From assembly GCA_033549305.1 (NCBI GenBank), contig JAWSUV010000065.1:1-13966 (forward strand): DNA of 13,966 nucleotides, written 5' to 3'. The translations under genes were made by a program, and so were the position numbers. This document shows positions 1-6,703 of the stretch, piece by piece. The notes beneath the pieces were generated by a model that was given only the letters and a program-made list of their open reading frames with translations, was not told where the DNA came from and did not search any database. This stretch comes from Anoxynatronum sp033549305 (GTDB lineage Bacteria; Bacillota; Clostridia; Peptostreptococcales; Tindalliaceae). Numbering within the stretch: position 1 is the stretch's first letter; each line of letters begins with the position of its first letter.

Positions 1-954
1 AATGAGCTGAATCCACTTTTTCTTTCCGGCAATGATACCGGCCTGGGCACCGCCCAGAAGTTTATCGCCGCTGAAAGTCACCACATCGCATCCGGCATCA
101 ACGGCTTCCTGCACCGTCGGTTCCGGCGGAAATCCGTATGGGGTCAGGTTAATGAAAAGACCGCTGCCCAGGTCGTTGATCATGGGAATCTGATGTTTGG
201 AAGCCAGCGCCACCAGTTCTTCCGGGGTCGCTTCATGAGTAAATCCCACAATTTTAAAATTACTCTGATGCACCTTCAGCAAGGCGCCGGTTTGTTCAGT
301 CATGGCAGCCTCATAGTCCCGCACATAGACTTTATTGGTGGCCCCCACTTCGACCAGAGTGGCCCCGCTTTGTTCCATGACTTCCGGTACGCGGAAAGAG
401 CCGCCGATCTCCACCAGTTCTCCACGGGAGATCACCACTTCTTTCTCTTTTGTCAGAGCTGAAAGTGTCAGCAGCACCGCACCAGCATTGTTATTGACGA
501 CAATGGCATCCTCCGCACCGGTGAGTTTCAGCAACAGTTCCTTCATATGTGAATAGCGGCTGCCCCGTTTTCCGGTGTTCAAATCCATTTCCAGGTTGCT
601 GTATCCTTTGGCAATGTCCCACAGGGCATCCTTCACATAATCGCCCAGGGGAGCACGTCCCAGATTCGTGTGAAGCACCACGCCGGTTCCATTAATGACT
701 TTGCGCAGCTGCATGGTGCCCAAAGCAACACAGCGGTTGATCGTTTCTTCAATGATCAGCCCAGGCGACATTTCTTTCTCTGAAATCCCAGTCCCTTCCT
801 CCGACAAAATAGACTCCCTCAGGGTTTGCAGTACGTGACGGAGTTCATCCTTAACGAAACCCGGCTCAATCAATGCTATCTCCTGACGGGATTCCATCAG
901 ATTCCACAGTTCATCCATTTTGGGGATTTTACGCAACAGTGTCTGTTGATCCAC
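1..954 (-). CDS. selA: L-seryl-tRNA(Sec) selenium transferase, 3' part outside window
   Basis: SelA is a cytosolic PLP enzyme that converts Ser-tRNA(Sec) to Sec-tRNA(Sec) using selenophosphate, the product of SelD. The translated 318 codons show the family's N-terminal region (LRKIPKMDELW), the central NGTGVVLHTNLGRAPL block, NNNAGAVLLTL, and near the left edge SGDKLLGGAQAGII, in which Lys298 is the expected PLP lysine. Family members are about 460 residues, so roughly a third is missing off the left edge. I place the start at a GTG (954): an AGGAGGT lies at 961-967 with 6 bases of spacing. A second in-frame GTG at 960 abuts the Shine-Dalgarno sequence and is too close. The gene has its own extended -10 promoter and diverges from the symporter gene. 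selB would be expected downstream, outside the window. Identification is by recognised family motifs. Confidence 0.96.
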   Translation of the reverse strand, partial: MDQQTLLRKIPKMDELWNLMESRQEIALIEPGFVKDELRHVLQTLRESILSEEGTGISEKEMSPGLIIEETINRCVALGTMQLRKVINGTGVVLHTNLGRAPLGDYVKDALWDIAKGYSNLEMDLNTGKRGSRYSHMKELLLKLTGAEDAIVVNNNAGAVLLTLSALTKEKEVVISRGELVEIGGSFRVPEVMEQSGATLVEVGATNKVYVRDYEAAMTEQTGALLKVHQSNFKIVGFTHEATPEELVALASKHQIPMINDLGSGLFINLTPYGFPPEPTVQEAVDAGCDVVTFSGDKLLGGAQAGIIAGKKKWIQLI

Positions 955-982
955 CAGCACACCTCCTTCTCGATTCCATTCG

Positions 983-1011
983 ATTATAGCATAAATCGCA
1001 CTTTCTGAGAA
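983..1011 (-). promoter_or_regulatory. selA promoter (extended -10)
   Basis: On the minus strand TATAAT (988 to 983) is preceded by TGC, giving an extended -10. A weak -35 TTCTCA (1011 to 1006) sits 17 bases upstream. The predicted start near 976 leaves a 5' UTR of about 22 bases, just enough for the AGGAGGT Shine-Dalgarno sequence, so no leader regulation of selA is expected. Perfect -10 and correct spacing; no experimental support. Confidence 0.65.
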
Positions 1012-1047
1012 TAAAACCACTCTGTTGATAAGGCATCAGTGGATAAG

Positions 1048-1069
1048 TGACAGAATATCAGATCTGTCA
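1048..1069. repeat. Inverted repeat between divergent selA and symporter promoters
   Basis: TGACAGA (1048-1054) and TCTGTCA (1063-1069) form a perfect 7-base inverted repeat with an 8-base centre. It lies between the two divergent promoters, about 37 bases upstream of the selA -35 and about 20 bases upstream of the symporter -35. It could be an operator shared by both promoters. No known regulator motif was recognised. Confidence 0.4.
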
Positions 1070-1089
1070 ATATAAAATCATTTGCCATC

Positions 1090-1118
1090 TTTCATTATTT
1101 TTATCATTATGATACAAT
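1090..1118 (+). promoter_or_regulatory. Probable promoter of the symporter gene
   Basis: A -10 candidate TACAAT (1113-1118, overlapping TATGAT at 1108-1113) has a weak -35 TTTCAT (1090-1095) at 17-base spacing. Transcription from about 1125 would give a leader of about 220 bases before the TTG start, long enough to hold the structure at 1141-1278. The -35 is poor, so placement is tentative. Confidence 0.4.
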
Positions 1119-1140
1119 ATGATTGCTATAAGCAGATTAA

Positions 1141-1278
1141 ACTCTGGGTATAGAAGTGTATAAAGACATTGATCGTTTCATCAGAAGGCTGAAATATGTT
1201 TCTGCGCGAACGTGTTCATTGTCTTTGTTTTTGTCATTATACCCGGAGTACTAAAAACAGAAAGGGGTGAGGCATCCC
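1141..1278 (+). ncRNA. Candidate cis-regulatory leader RNA (riboswitch-like) of the symporter gene
   Basis: The leader can fold into a long-range closing stem, 1141-1152 (ACTCTGGGTATA) with 1240-1251 (TATACCCGGAGT), 12 pairs including one G-U. Inside it is a second stem, AAAGACA (1161-1167) with TGTCTTT, and within that a small TTTCA/TGAAA hairpin. Immediately downstream lies a compact hairpin, GGGGTG (1264-1269) / CATCCC (1273-1278) with a 3-base loop, followed by ATCCTTTT, which resembles a weak terminator. Nested helices plus a terminator-like hairpin ahead of a transporter gene is the layout of a riboswitch. The conserved cores of glycine, lysine, purine, T-box, THF and c-di-GMP riboswitches were looked for and not found. 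Stems are seen directly; the regulatory role is inference. Confidence 0.4.
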
Positions 1279-1347
1279 ATCCTTTTAAGCAACAGGTAAT
1301 CCATTGTCTTCAGTTTCATGAATCTATTCTAAAAGGAGGTATACGAT

Positions 1348-2721
1348 TTGATTGGTTTTGTAGCAGCAATTGAAGGCCTCAATAGTGCGATTAACAGCCT
1401 TGTTTGGGGGCCACCCATGCTCGTCCTTATAGTCGGTACTGGTGTTTATTTGTCCATTCGAACTAATTTTCTGCAGGTTGGTAAATTCGGTTTTGCCATG
1501 AAACAAACCCTCTTCAAGATTTTTGATAAAACCGAAATCAGTGAAGATGGTGATATTACTCCCTTCCAAGCATTGTCCACCGCTTTGGCGGCTACCATTG
1601 GTACCGGTAATATTGCCGGTGTCGCCACCGCTATTGCCATCGGCGGACCCGGTGCTGTTTTCTGGATGTGGGTGTCCGCATTCTTCGGCATGATGACCAA
1701 ATTCTCAGAAGTGGTCTTGGCGATCCAATACCGCGAAAAGAACAAAGATGGCAACTGGGTTGGCGGTCCCATGTACTACATCACCGACGGCCTCGGCCAG
1801 AATTGGAAATGGCTGGCTTATGTATTCGCAGCTTTTGGCGCCCTGGCAGCCTTCGGTATTGGTAACATGGTGCAGGCAAACTCGGTAGCGGCAGCCCTTG
1901 AAGCTACCTTCAACATTCCGGTCCTGGTGTCAGGGATTGTACTGGCCATCGCTGCCGGTGCGGTTATTCTGGGTGGACTGAAGCGGATTGCAGCTGTTAC
2001 TGAAAAAATCGTCCCTTTCATGGCTGTTTTTTACATGATCGGTGCCATCGTTATCGTCATTCTTAACATTGTTCATATTCCTGAAGCTTTAGGTCTGATT
2101 TTCCGTCACGCTTTCACTGCCAAAGCCGGTGTTGGTGGCTTTGCTGGTGCAACGGTTATGATGGCCATGCGATTTGGGGTTGCCCGTGGGGTTTTCTCCA
2201 ATGAAGCTGGTCTTGGAAGTGCACCGATCGCTCACGCCGCCGCCCGTACGGACCATCCGGTTCGCCAGGGTCTCTGGGGTGTCTTTGAAGTATTCGCCGA
2301 CACCATTGTTATTTGTACCCTAACTGCTTTAACCATTATTACTTCAGGCGTATGGAACAGCGGTGTCACAGGCGCTGCTCTGACCACCGCAGCTTTTAAT
2401 GAAGGCCTTCCAGGTCCCGGTGGTATCATTGTTGCTATTGGTATTCTTTTCTTCGCTTTTTCAACCCTGCTGTCCTGGGCATACTATGGTGAGAAATGCG
2501 CCGAGTACATCCTGGGATCCGGCTTCAACAAAATTTACCGTATTATCTGGTTGCCGCTGATCGTGCTTGGTGCTGTTGGAAGCCTGACCATGATCTGGGA
2601 CATCGCTGACACCCTTAACGGCCTGATGGCAATCCCCAACCTGGTGGCCCTTCTTGGCCTGAGTGGCGTAGTGGTTAAACTGACAAAAGAATTCTTTGAA
2701 AATGAGAAAAATCTTGGGTAA
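1348..2721 (+). CDS. Sodium:alanine/glycine symporter, AGCS family
   Basis: An integral membrane transporter of 457 residues that imports a small neutral amino acid (alanine or glycine) with sodium. Family blocks are clear: GTGNIAGVATAIAIGGPGAV near residues 86-105 with FWMWVSAFFGMMTKFSEVVL following, WVGGPMYYI, and SNEAGLGSAPIAHAAA near 291-306. About ten or more hydrophobic segments run through the protein, and the length is typical. The start is a TTG with a strong AAGGAGGT (1333-1340) 7 bases upstream. Preceded by a long structured leader and followed by a terminator shared with selD. The exact substrate is not readable from sequence; AGCS members in Clostridia often carry glycine or alanine. 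It sits between selA and selD without an obvious link to selenium metabolism. Confidence 0.94.
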   Translation: MIGFVAAIEGLNSAINSLVWGPPMLVLIVGTGVYLSIRTNFLQVGKFGFAMKQTLFKIFDKTEISEDGDITPFQALSTALAATIGTGNIAGVATAIAIGGPGAVFWMWVSAFFGMMTKFSEVVLAIQYREKNKDGNWVGGPMYYITDGLGQNWKWLAYVFAAFGALAAFGIGNMVQANSVAAALEATFNIPVLVSGIVLAIAAGAVILGGLKRIAAVTEKIVPFMAVFYMIGAIVIVILNIVHIPEALGLIFRHAFTAKAGVGGFAGATVMMAMRFGVARGVFSNEAGLGSAPIAHAAARTDHPVRQGLWGVFEVFADTIVICTLTALTIITSGVWNSGVTGAALTTAAFNEGLPGPGGIIVAIGILFFAFSTLLSWAYYGEKCAEYILGSGFNKIYRIIWLPLIVLGAVGSLTMIWDIADTLNGLMAIPNLVALLGLSGVVVKLTKEFFENEKNLG

Positions 2722-2825
2722 CTGAAACAATGGATCTGGCTGCATGGTATCCGGCGAAACGATGACAGTCAGTATCAACGTGTCTTATCTTTAATCTTAG
2801 AGAACTGAGTTAGGACATAAAAAAG

Positions 2826-2853
2826 AAGGACGGCTGATCAGCCGTCCTTTTTT
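2826..2853. terminator. Bidirectional terminator between symporter gene and selD
   Basis: A perfect 24-base palindrome, AAGGACGGCTGA (2826-2837) joined to its reverse complement (2838-2849), is flanked by an A-run on the left and a T-run on the right. It can terminate the plus-strand symporter transcript and the minus-strand selD transcript, which converge here. Confidence 0.93.
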
Positions 2854-2868
2854 AAAATGAAATTTTGG

Positions 2869-2886
2869 CAACATCCAATGATGTTG
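2869..2886 (-). other. Small hairpin after selD
   Basis: CAACATC (2869-2875) and GATGTTG (2880-2886) form a 7-base stem with a 4-base loop, 30 bases beyond the selD stop. No clean U-run follows on the minus strand, so it is probably accessory to the stronger terminator rather than a terminator itself. Confidence 0.35.
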
Positions 2887-2915
2887 ACTGATGATGATTC
2901 TCCCCCAGAGCAATT

Positions 2916-3956
2916 TCATCCAATTAACTGTATTGAAGAACCACCACGTTCTTTAACCACACCTATTTCCGCAAAGGCGCAGGGAAGAGATTCCGCCAAT
3001 CTGTTCAGGACACCCGGAATATCCTCCGGTGCCAATGCCAGCAGCAATCCGCCGGATGTTTGCGGGTCATAAAGCAAATCCAGCAGCGCTTCTTCTGGAA
3101 CCGTTTTCATGTCCACCTTCGATTTAAAATAGTCCCGGTTACGATACATGCCGCCGGGAATTAACCCCATAGCGGCATTGACCAGTGCCGCTTTTATCAC
3201 CGGAATACGGTCTGTCTGCAGCTGAATGGTCATCCCGCTGCCTTCGGCCATTTCGACGGCATGGCCAATTAATCCAAATCCCGTAATATCCGTGCAGGCA
3301 TGTACGTCGATCCCGTTGACAGCTTCCAGAGCGGATTTATTGAGCAGCGCCATGACGCTTACCGCTTCCTGGTAATCCTCTTCCGACAGCATTTCCGCTT
3401 TAATCGCGGTGCTTAACACACCTGATCCCAGCGGTTTGGTTAAAATCAGCCGGTCACCGGGCCGCGCACCCCTGTTGGTCAGAATGCGGTCAGGATGAAC
3501 GGTTCCTGTGACTGACAACCCATACTTGGGCTCCTCATCTTCCACCGAATGCCCGCCCACAAGGGAAGCGCCGGCTTCCAACACTTTATCGGCCCCGCCT
3601 TTCAGGATTTCTGCCAACACATCCGGCGACAGGCAGTTTGGAAAACCGACAATGTTCAATGCCAGGATGGGTTCGCCTCCCATGGCGTAGATATCGCTCA
3701 GGGAATTGGCCGCCGCGATCTGGCCAAAGGTATAGGGATCGTCAACGATGGGCGTAAAAAAGTCCACCGTCTGGATAATGGCCAAATCCGGGGTTAACTG
3801 GTAAACGGCGCCGTCATCACCTGTTTCCAACCCAACCAGTACTTTCGGATTGGTTTGGGCGGGAAGTTGTTTCAGTACCTGCATCAGGACCTCCGGTCCT
3901 ATTTTCGCCGCTCAGCCGGCGCTTTTGGTCATGGAGGTCAGTTTAACTGGTTCCAT
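2916..3956 (-). CDS. selD: Selenide, water dikinase, UGA (selenocysteine) at codon 15
   Basis: SelD makes selenophosphate from selenide and ATP, the selenium donor for SelA and tRNA selenation. From the ATG at 3956 (AGGTG five bases upstream) the frame reads MEPVKLTSMTKSAG, then UGA (3914-3912), then AAKIGPEVL and on without a stop to 2916. In Escherichia coli SelD the matching stretch is AGCGCKI, with catalytic Cys17 and Lys20; here the UGA falls on the Cys17 position and Lys18 on Lys20. Selenocysteine at this site is known in other SelD proteins. Length with the UGA decoded is 346 residues, the family norm. GDDGAVY (46-52) and the glycine-rich nucleotide-binding blocks are intact. Starting at the internal ATG (3884) would lose the catalytic segment and has no Shine-Dalgarno sequence. 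Lies 63 bases downstream of the ComEA-like gene and probably shares its transcript. Confidence 0.95.
3886..3914 (-). promoter_or_regulatory. SECIS-like element of selD
   Basis: Eleven bases after the UGA (3914-3912) the mRNA contains AGGACC (3900-3895), loop GGA, GGTCCT (3891-3886): a 6-base perfect stem with a short loop beginning with G, 17 bases separating UGA from the loop. Bacterial SECIS elements recognised by SelB lie inside the coding region just downstream of UGA with a G-bearing apical loop at about this distance. This supports reading the UGA as selenocysteine. Confidence 0.75.
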
Positions 3957-4019
3957 GGGATCACCTGCTTTCTTTTCACTTGACTGTTTCAACGTTTCAT
4001 TGATTCTTCATGGTTCACT

Positions 4020-4682
4020 TTATATGGTAATACTGGATTGGATGTCTTCAAAACGTTTATCGCCAATCCCGGTGACCTTCTTCAGGTCCTCCAGCTGCCT
4101 GAACGGACCTTGCTGCTGTCGATAGGCGATAATCCGTTCCGCCAGCACCGGGCCGATGCCGGGAAGGGTTTCCAGCTTTTTTGCATCCGCTGTGTTGATA
4201 TTCACCAGAGATTGATCAGATGGCGCCAACCCTGAATGAAAAGAAAACGTCGGCTGCAATAATGCTCCTTCGTCCCGCAATTCATCAACAGCAGGCACAT
4301 AAATAAAGGCTTCATCCTGCAGTTTTTGTGCCAGGTTGATCTTGCGGTCGGCTTCCGGTGTCAGTCCTCCGGCCATTTCCACGGCATCAATGACACGGGA
4401 TCCATGCGCGAGTTCATAAACTCCTGGAGAGGCAACCTGTCCCTCCACATGAACCACGATGCTGCTGATCTCCTTTTCCGGGGAAGTGATTTCTGCTGCG
4501 TTTTCGAAGTCTTTAACGGTTGAACCGACGGATCGCGTCTCAGAGGCAGCAGAATCAGCCGGTGCTTCTGACAGGACAAACACATTTCGCTGCCTGAGAA
4601 TTCTTTCATACAGGGTAAATCCGGAAAAAAGGGCCAGAACAATCACGATCATCACCAGTTTGTGTTTTGTGGTCACTGCCAT
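4020..4682 (-). CDS. comEA: ComEA-like membrane-anchored DNA-binding protein (SLBB + helix-hairpin-helix)
   Basis: A 220-residue protein with one N-terminal membrane segment (about 8-25), a low-complexity linker, an SLBB domain (about 74-130, with VVHVEGQVASPGVYEL), and a C-terminal ComEA helix-hairpin-helix domain (158-220) with both hairpins, LETLPGIGPVLAERI and LKKVTGIGDKRFEDI. This matches ComEA, the surface DNA receptor of Firmicute competence machinery, though many Clostridia carry it without known transformation. The ATG at 4682 is chosen because AAGGAG lies 9 bases upstream; an in-frame TTG at 4691 directly abuts that site. No comEB/comEC gene is next to it in the window; selD follows by 63 bases. 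Symbol reflects domain architecture, not proven competence. Confidence 0.87.
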   Translation of the reverse strand: MAVTTKHKLVMIVIVLALFSGFTLYERILRQRNVFVLSEAPADSAASETRSVGSTVKDFENAAEITSPEKEISSIVVHVEGQVASPGVYELAHGSRVIDAVEMAGGLTPEADRKINLAQKLQDEAFIYVPAVDELRDEGALLQPTFSFHSGLAPSDQSLVNINTADAKKLETLPGIGPVLAERIIAYRQQQGPFRQLEDLKKVTGIGDKRFEDIQSSITI

Positions 4683-4764
4683 GCTGATCAACTCCTTCAG
4701 GAATTTGATTGCTGTTATGGTGTAAATGCATGCTGAAACCTGAACGGAAATGTGGTATTTTTGC

Positions 4765-4793
4765 TTAACAAACCGATAAATCTATTGTACTAT
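4765..4793 (+). promoter_or_regulatory. Promoter of the dacF-like gene
   Basis: TTAACA (4765-4770), a 17-base spacer and TACTAT (4788-4793) form a reasonable vegetative promoter. Transcription from about 4800 would give a 5' UTR of about 63 bases. The -10 overlaps the left arm of an inverted repeat described separately. Confidence 0.6.
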
Positions 4794-4848
4794 AGAAAAG
4801 AGCCTTTGTGGCTGAAGAATGACAACTATTGATAAATCTTTTCTATAG
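4775..4848. repeat. Duplicated and inverted element in the dacF-like promoter region
   Basis: GATAAATCT occurs as a direct repeat at 4775-4783 and 4831-4839. CTATAGAAAAGA (4790-4801), overlapping the -10, is a perfect 12-base inverted match of TCTTTTCTATAG (4837-4848), which runs into the AGGAG Shine-Dalgarno sequence (4847-4851). The two halves together look like a duplicated GATAAATCT...CTATAG unit. Could be paired operators or, if transcription starts early, a hairpin masking the ribosome binding site. Confidence 0.55.
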
Positions 4849-4862
4849 GAGCTGAATGTCCG

Positions 4863-6194
4863 TTGAAATACTTAATGCGTATGCCGGTCATACACCGCCG
4901 CATTCTGGCAGCGATCATCTCTTTTCTCCTTCTTTTTCAGATTATCCCCCTGACAGCTGAAGCGACAGCCGCCCATACGCCTCAGATAATCGCCCCCCGG
5001 GCAATTCTAATGGATGCCGAAACGGGTACTGTGCTTTATGACAAAAATGCTCACGAGATCACATTCCCGGCCAGTACCACGAAAGTGTTGACAGCCTTGC
5101 TGGTGCTGGAAAACGCCTCTTTGACGGATGTGGTGCATATTGATTACGAGCCGGGAGTCACTGGCTCCAGCATGTACATTCTGCCGGGTGAATCCTTCAC
5201 GGTGGAGACACTTCTCCGAGCGCTCCTGATTCGCTCCGCCAACGACGCTGCCGAGGTGCTGGGCAGACATATCGCCGGATCCGTGGAGGCATATGTTGAT
5301 TTGATGAACCAGCGGGCAGCTCAGCTGGGAGCCGTCCAGACCCATTTTGTGAATCCACACGGCCTGCCTCATGAAGAACATGTCACGACCGCCTATGATC
5401 TCGCCCTGATTTCACGGGAAGCCATGAAACATGAACTTTTTCGAGAGATCGTTGCCAGTCCTGCACTGATCATTCCTGAAACCGGCCACATGGAACAGCG
5501 GGTGTATAACAATTCCAACCGTTTTTTGTGGGGGGTGGGACCCAGACACCAGATGATCTATCAGGGTCAGTCAACAAATATCGCCTATGACCCGGTAGAC
5601 GGCATAAAAACCGGCTACACCAACAGTGCCCGCAACTGCCTGATCAGTTCCGCCCTGTTTAATGATCAACGCTTCATTGCTGTGGTACTGAATGCAGAAC
5701 AGGAAAATGTCTATGCCGACTCACGTACACTGCTGGATTACGGCTTTCAGTTTTTTCATCACCTGACGCTGGTTGAGGAAGGCATGATGACGGGAAGTGT
5801 TCCGGTGACCAACGGAACGGCCGATTCCGTCTCTCTCTATGCGGCTCAGACGGTCCGCCACGTTTTTCCACGAAATGTGCTGCCGGATGATATCCGCAGA
5901 GAAATCCACCTGCCTGATGAGAACGTGCCGGCACCGGTGGAAAACGGGGCTGCCCTTGGCTGGATTGATTATTACTATGCTGATGAATTTCTGGGTCAGG
6001 TGAAACTGATCACCCACGAAGCAATTGATTTTGTGCCTCAATATATGCGTATTTCCCCCTTTGCTTATGGATCTGTCGGTTTTCTTGCACTTTTTCTTCT
6101 CTGGCAGGGCCAGGTATACCGTCTGCGACGGAAGCGCCAAAAAATCCGCCTTCGTCGTGCTGCACGATACCGGCAAACACAATCCATCGAATAA
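4863..6194 (+). CDS. dacF: Serine-type D-alanyl-D-alanine carboxypeptidase (DacF/PBP5 family)
   Basis: A low-molecular-weight penicillin-binding protein that trims the terminal D-Ala from peptidoglycan stem peptides outside the membrane. All three active-site motifs are present: S71-T-T-K74, S125-A-N127 and K249-T-G251. A signal sequence spans about 1-36 with a likely cut after TAEA. The catalytic domain (about 40-280) is followed by a PBP5 C-terminal beta domain (about 298-390), then a hydrophobic segment (401-415) and an Arg/Lys-rich tail, consistent with a membrane anchor whose tail stays inside. Start is TTG at 4863 with AGGAG 11 bases upstream; an ATG at 4875 is 23 bases from that site and less likely. 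Monocistronic, ending at its own terminator. Family is certain; the dacF versus dacB label is not. Confidence 0.93.
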   Translation: MKYLMRMPVIHRRILAAIISFLLLFQIIPLTAEATAAHTPQIIAPRAILMDAETGTVLYDKNAHEITFPASTTKVLTALLVLENASLTDVVHIDYEPGVTGSSMYILPGESFTVETLLRALLIRSANDAAEVLGRHIAGSVEAYVDLMNQRAAQLGAVQTHFVNPHGLPHEEHVTTAYDLALISREAMKHELFREIVASPALIIPETGHMEQRVYNNSNRFLWGVGPRHQMIYQGQSTNIAYDPVDGIKTGYTNSARNCLISSALFNDQRFIAVVLNAEQENVYADSRTLLDYGFQFFHHLTLVEEGMMTGSVPVTNGTADSVSLYAAQTVRHVFPRNVLPDDIRREIHLPDENVPAPVENGAALGWIDYYYADEFLGQVKLITHEAIDFVPQYMRISPFAYGSVGFLALFLLWQGQVYRLRRKRQKIRLRRAARYRQTQSIE

Positions 6195-6206
6195 GTACAA
6201 CAGATA

Positions 6207-6250
6207 AAAACCGGGATCAATGGCTCATTGGAGCTGTCGATCCCGGTTTT
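6207..6250. terminator. Bidirectional terminator between dacF-like gene and ridA
   Basis: AAAACCGGGATC (6207-6218) pairs perfectly with GATCCCGGTTTT (6239-6250) around a 20-base loop. The flanking A/T tracts allow termination of both converging transcripts. The loop is longer than usual. Confidence 0.85.
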
Positions 6251-6268
6251 CAGCTGCGTACATACGAA

Positions 6269-6649
6269 TTATCCCTTAATAGCCACGGCTTCTATTTCCA
6301 CCTGAGCATCTTTGGGCAGCCGGGCAACTTCAACAGCTGCTCTTGCTGGCTTATGATCCGTAAAAAAGGTGGCATAGACTTCATTCATCCTGGCGAAATC
6401 GTTCATGTCTTTGAGAAAAACCGTGACTTTAACAATGTCTTTTGTTTCATATCCGGCTGATTGGAGGATGGCTGTCAGGTTTTTTAAACATTGTTTTGTC
6501 TGTTCCTGGATGTTTTCGGAGACAAAGACCATGGTTTCCGGATCCAGCGGCAGCTGACCGGACACGAAAATCATGTTGCCTGCTTCCACCGCCTGTGAAT
6601 ATGGGCCAATAGCTGCCGGTGCTTTTTCGGTACTGATCATTTTGTTCAT
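6269..6649 (-). CDS. ridA: RidA family reactive intermediate (enamine/imine) deaminase
   Basis: A 126-residue protein of the RidA/YjgF/UK114 family, which hydrolyses the enamines and imines released by PLP enzymes and forms cytosolic homotrimers. The sequence shows GPYSQAV near 15-21, FVSGQLPLD at 28-36 and the signature PARAAVEVARLP with Arg103, the residue equivalent to the substrate carboxylate-binding Arg105 of E. coli RidA, plus Glu118/Glu120 in QVEIEAVA. Length is typical. AAGGGG lies 7 bases before the ATG. It is the last gene of the leuS operon, 54 bases after the YheO/DauR-type regulator; this regulator-ridA pairing suggests a role in D-amino acid or PLP-dependent amino acid catabolism. 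Confidence 0.95.
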   Translation of the reverse strand: MNKMISTEKAPAAIGPYSQAVEAGNMIFVSGQLPLDPETMVFVSENIQEQTKQCLKNLTAILQSAGYETKDIVKVTVFLKDMNDFARMNEVYATFFTDHKPARAAVEVARLPKDAQVEIEAVAIKG

Positions 6650-6703
6650 GTCATTGCCCCTTTCTTTCCATCATAATGTGTTGTTTTTGTATTCAGTGAG
6701 CGA

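Noticed and set aside
1120..1347. Glycine, lysine or T-box riboswitch before the symporter gene
   Set aside because: The conserved core sequences of these classes were not found; only the general layout is riboswitch-like.
3882..3884. Internal ATG as the selD start
   Set aside because: It would drop the catalytic UGA/Cys segment and Lys18 and has no Shine-Dalgarno sequence; the ATG at 3956 has AGGTG at correct spacing and gives the normal family length.
4683..4691. TTG at 4691 as the comEA-like start
   Set aside because: It abuts the AAGGAG site with no spacing; the ATG at 4682 is 9 bases away.
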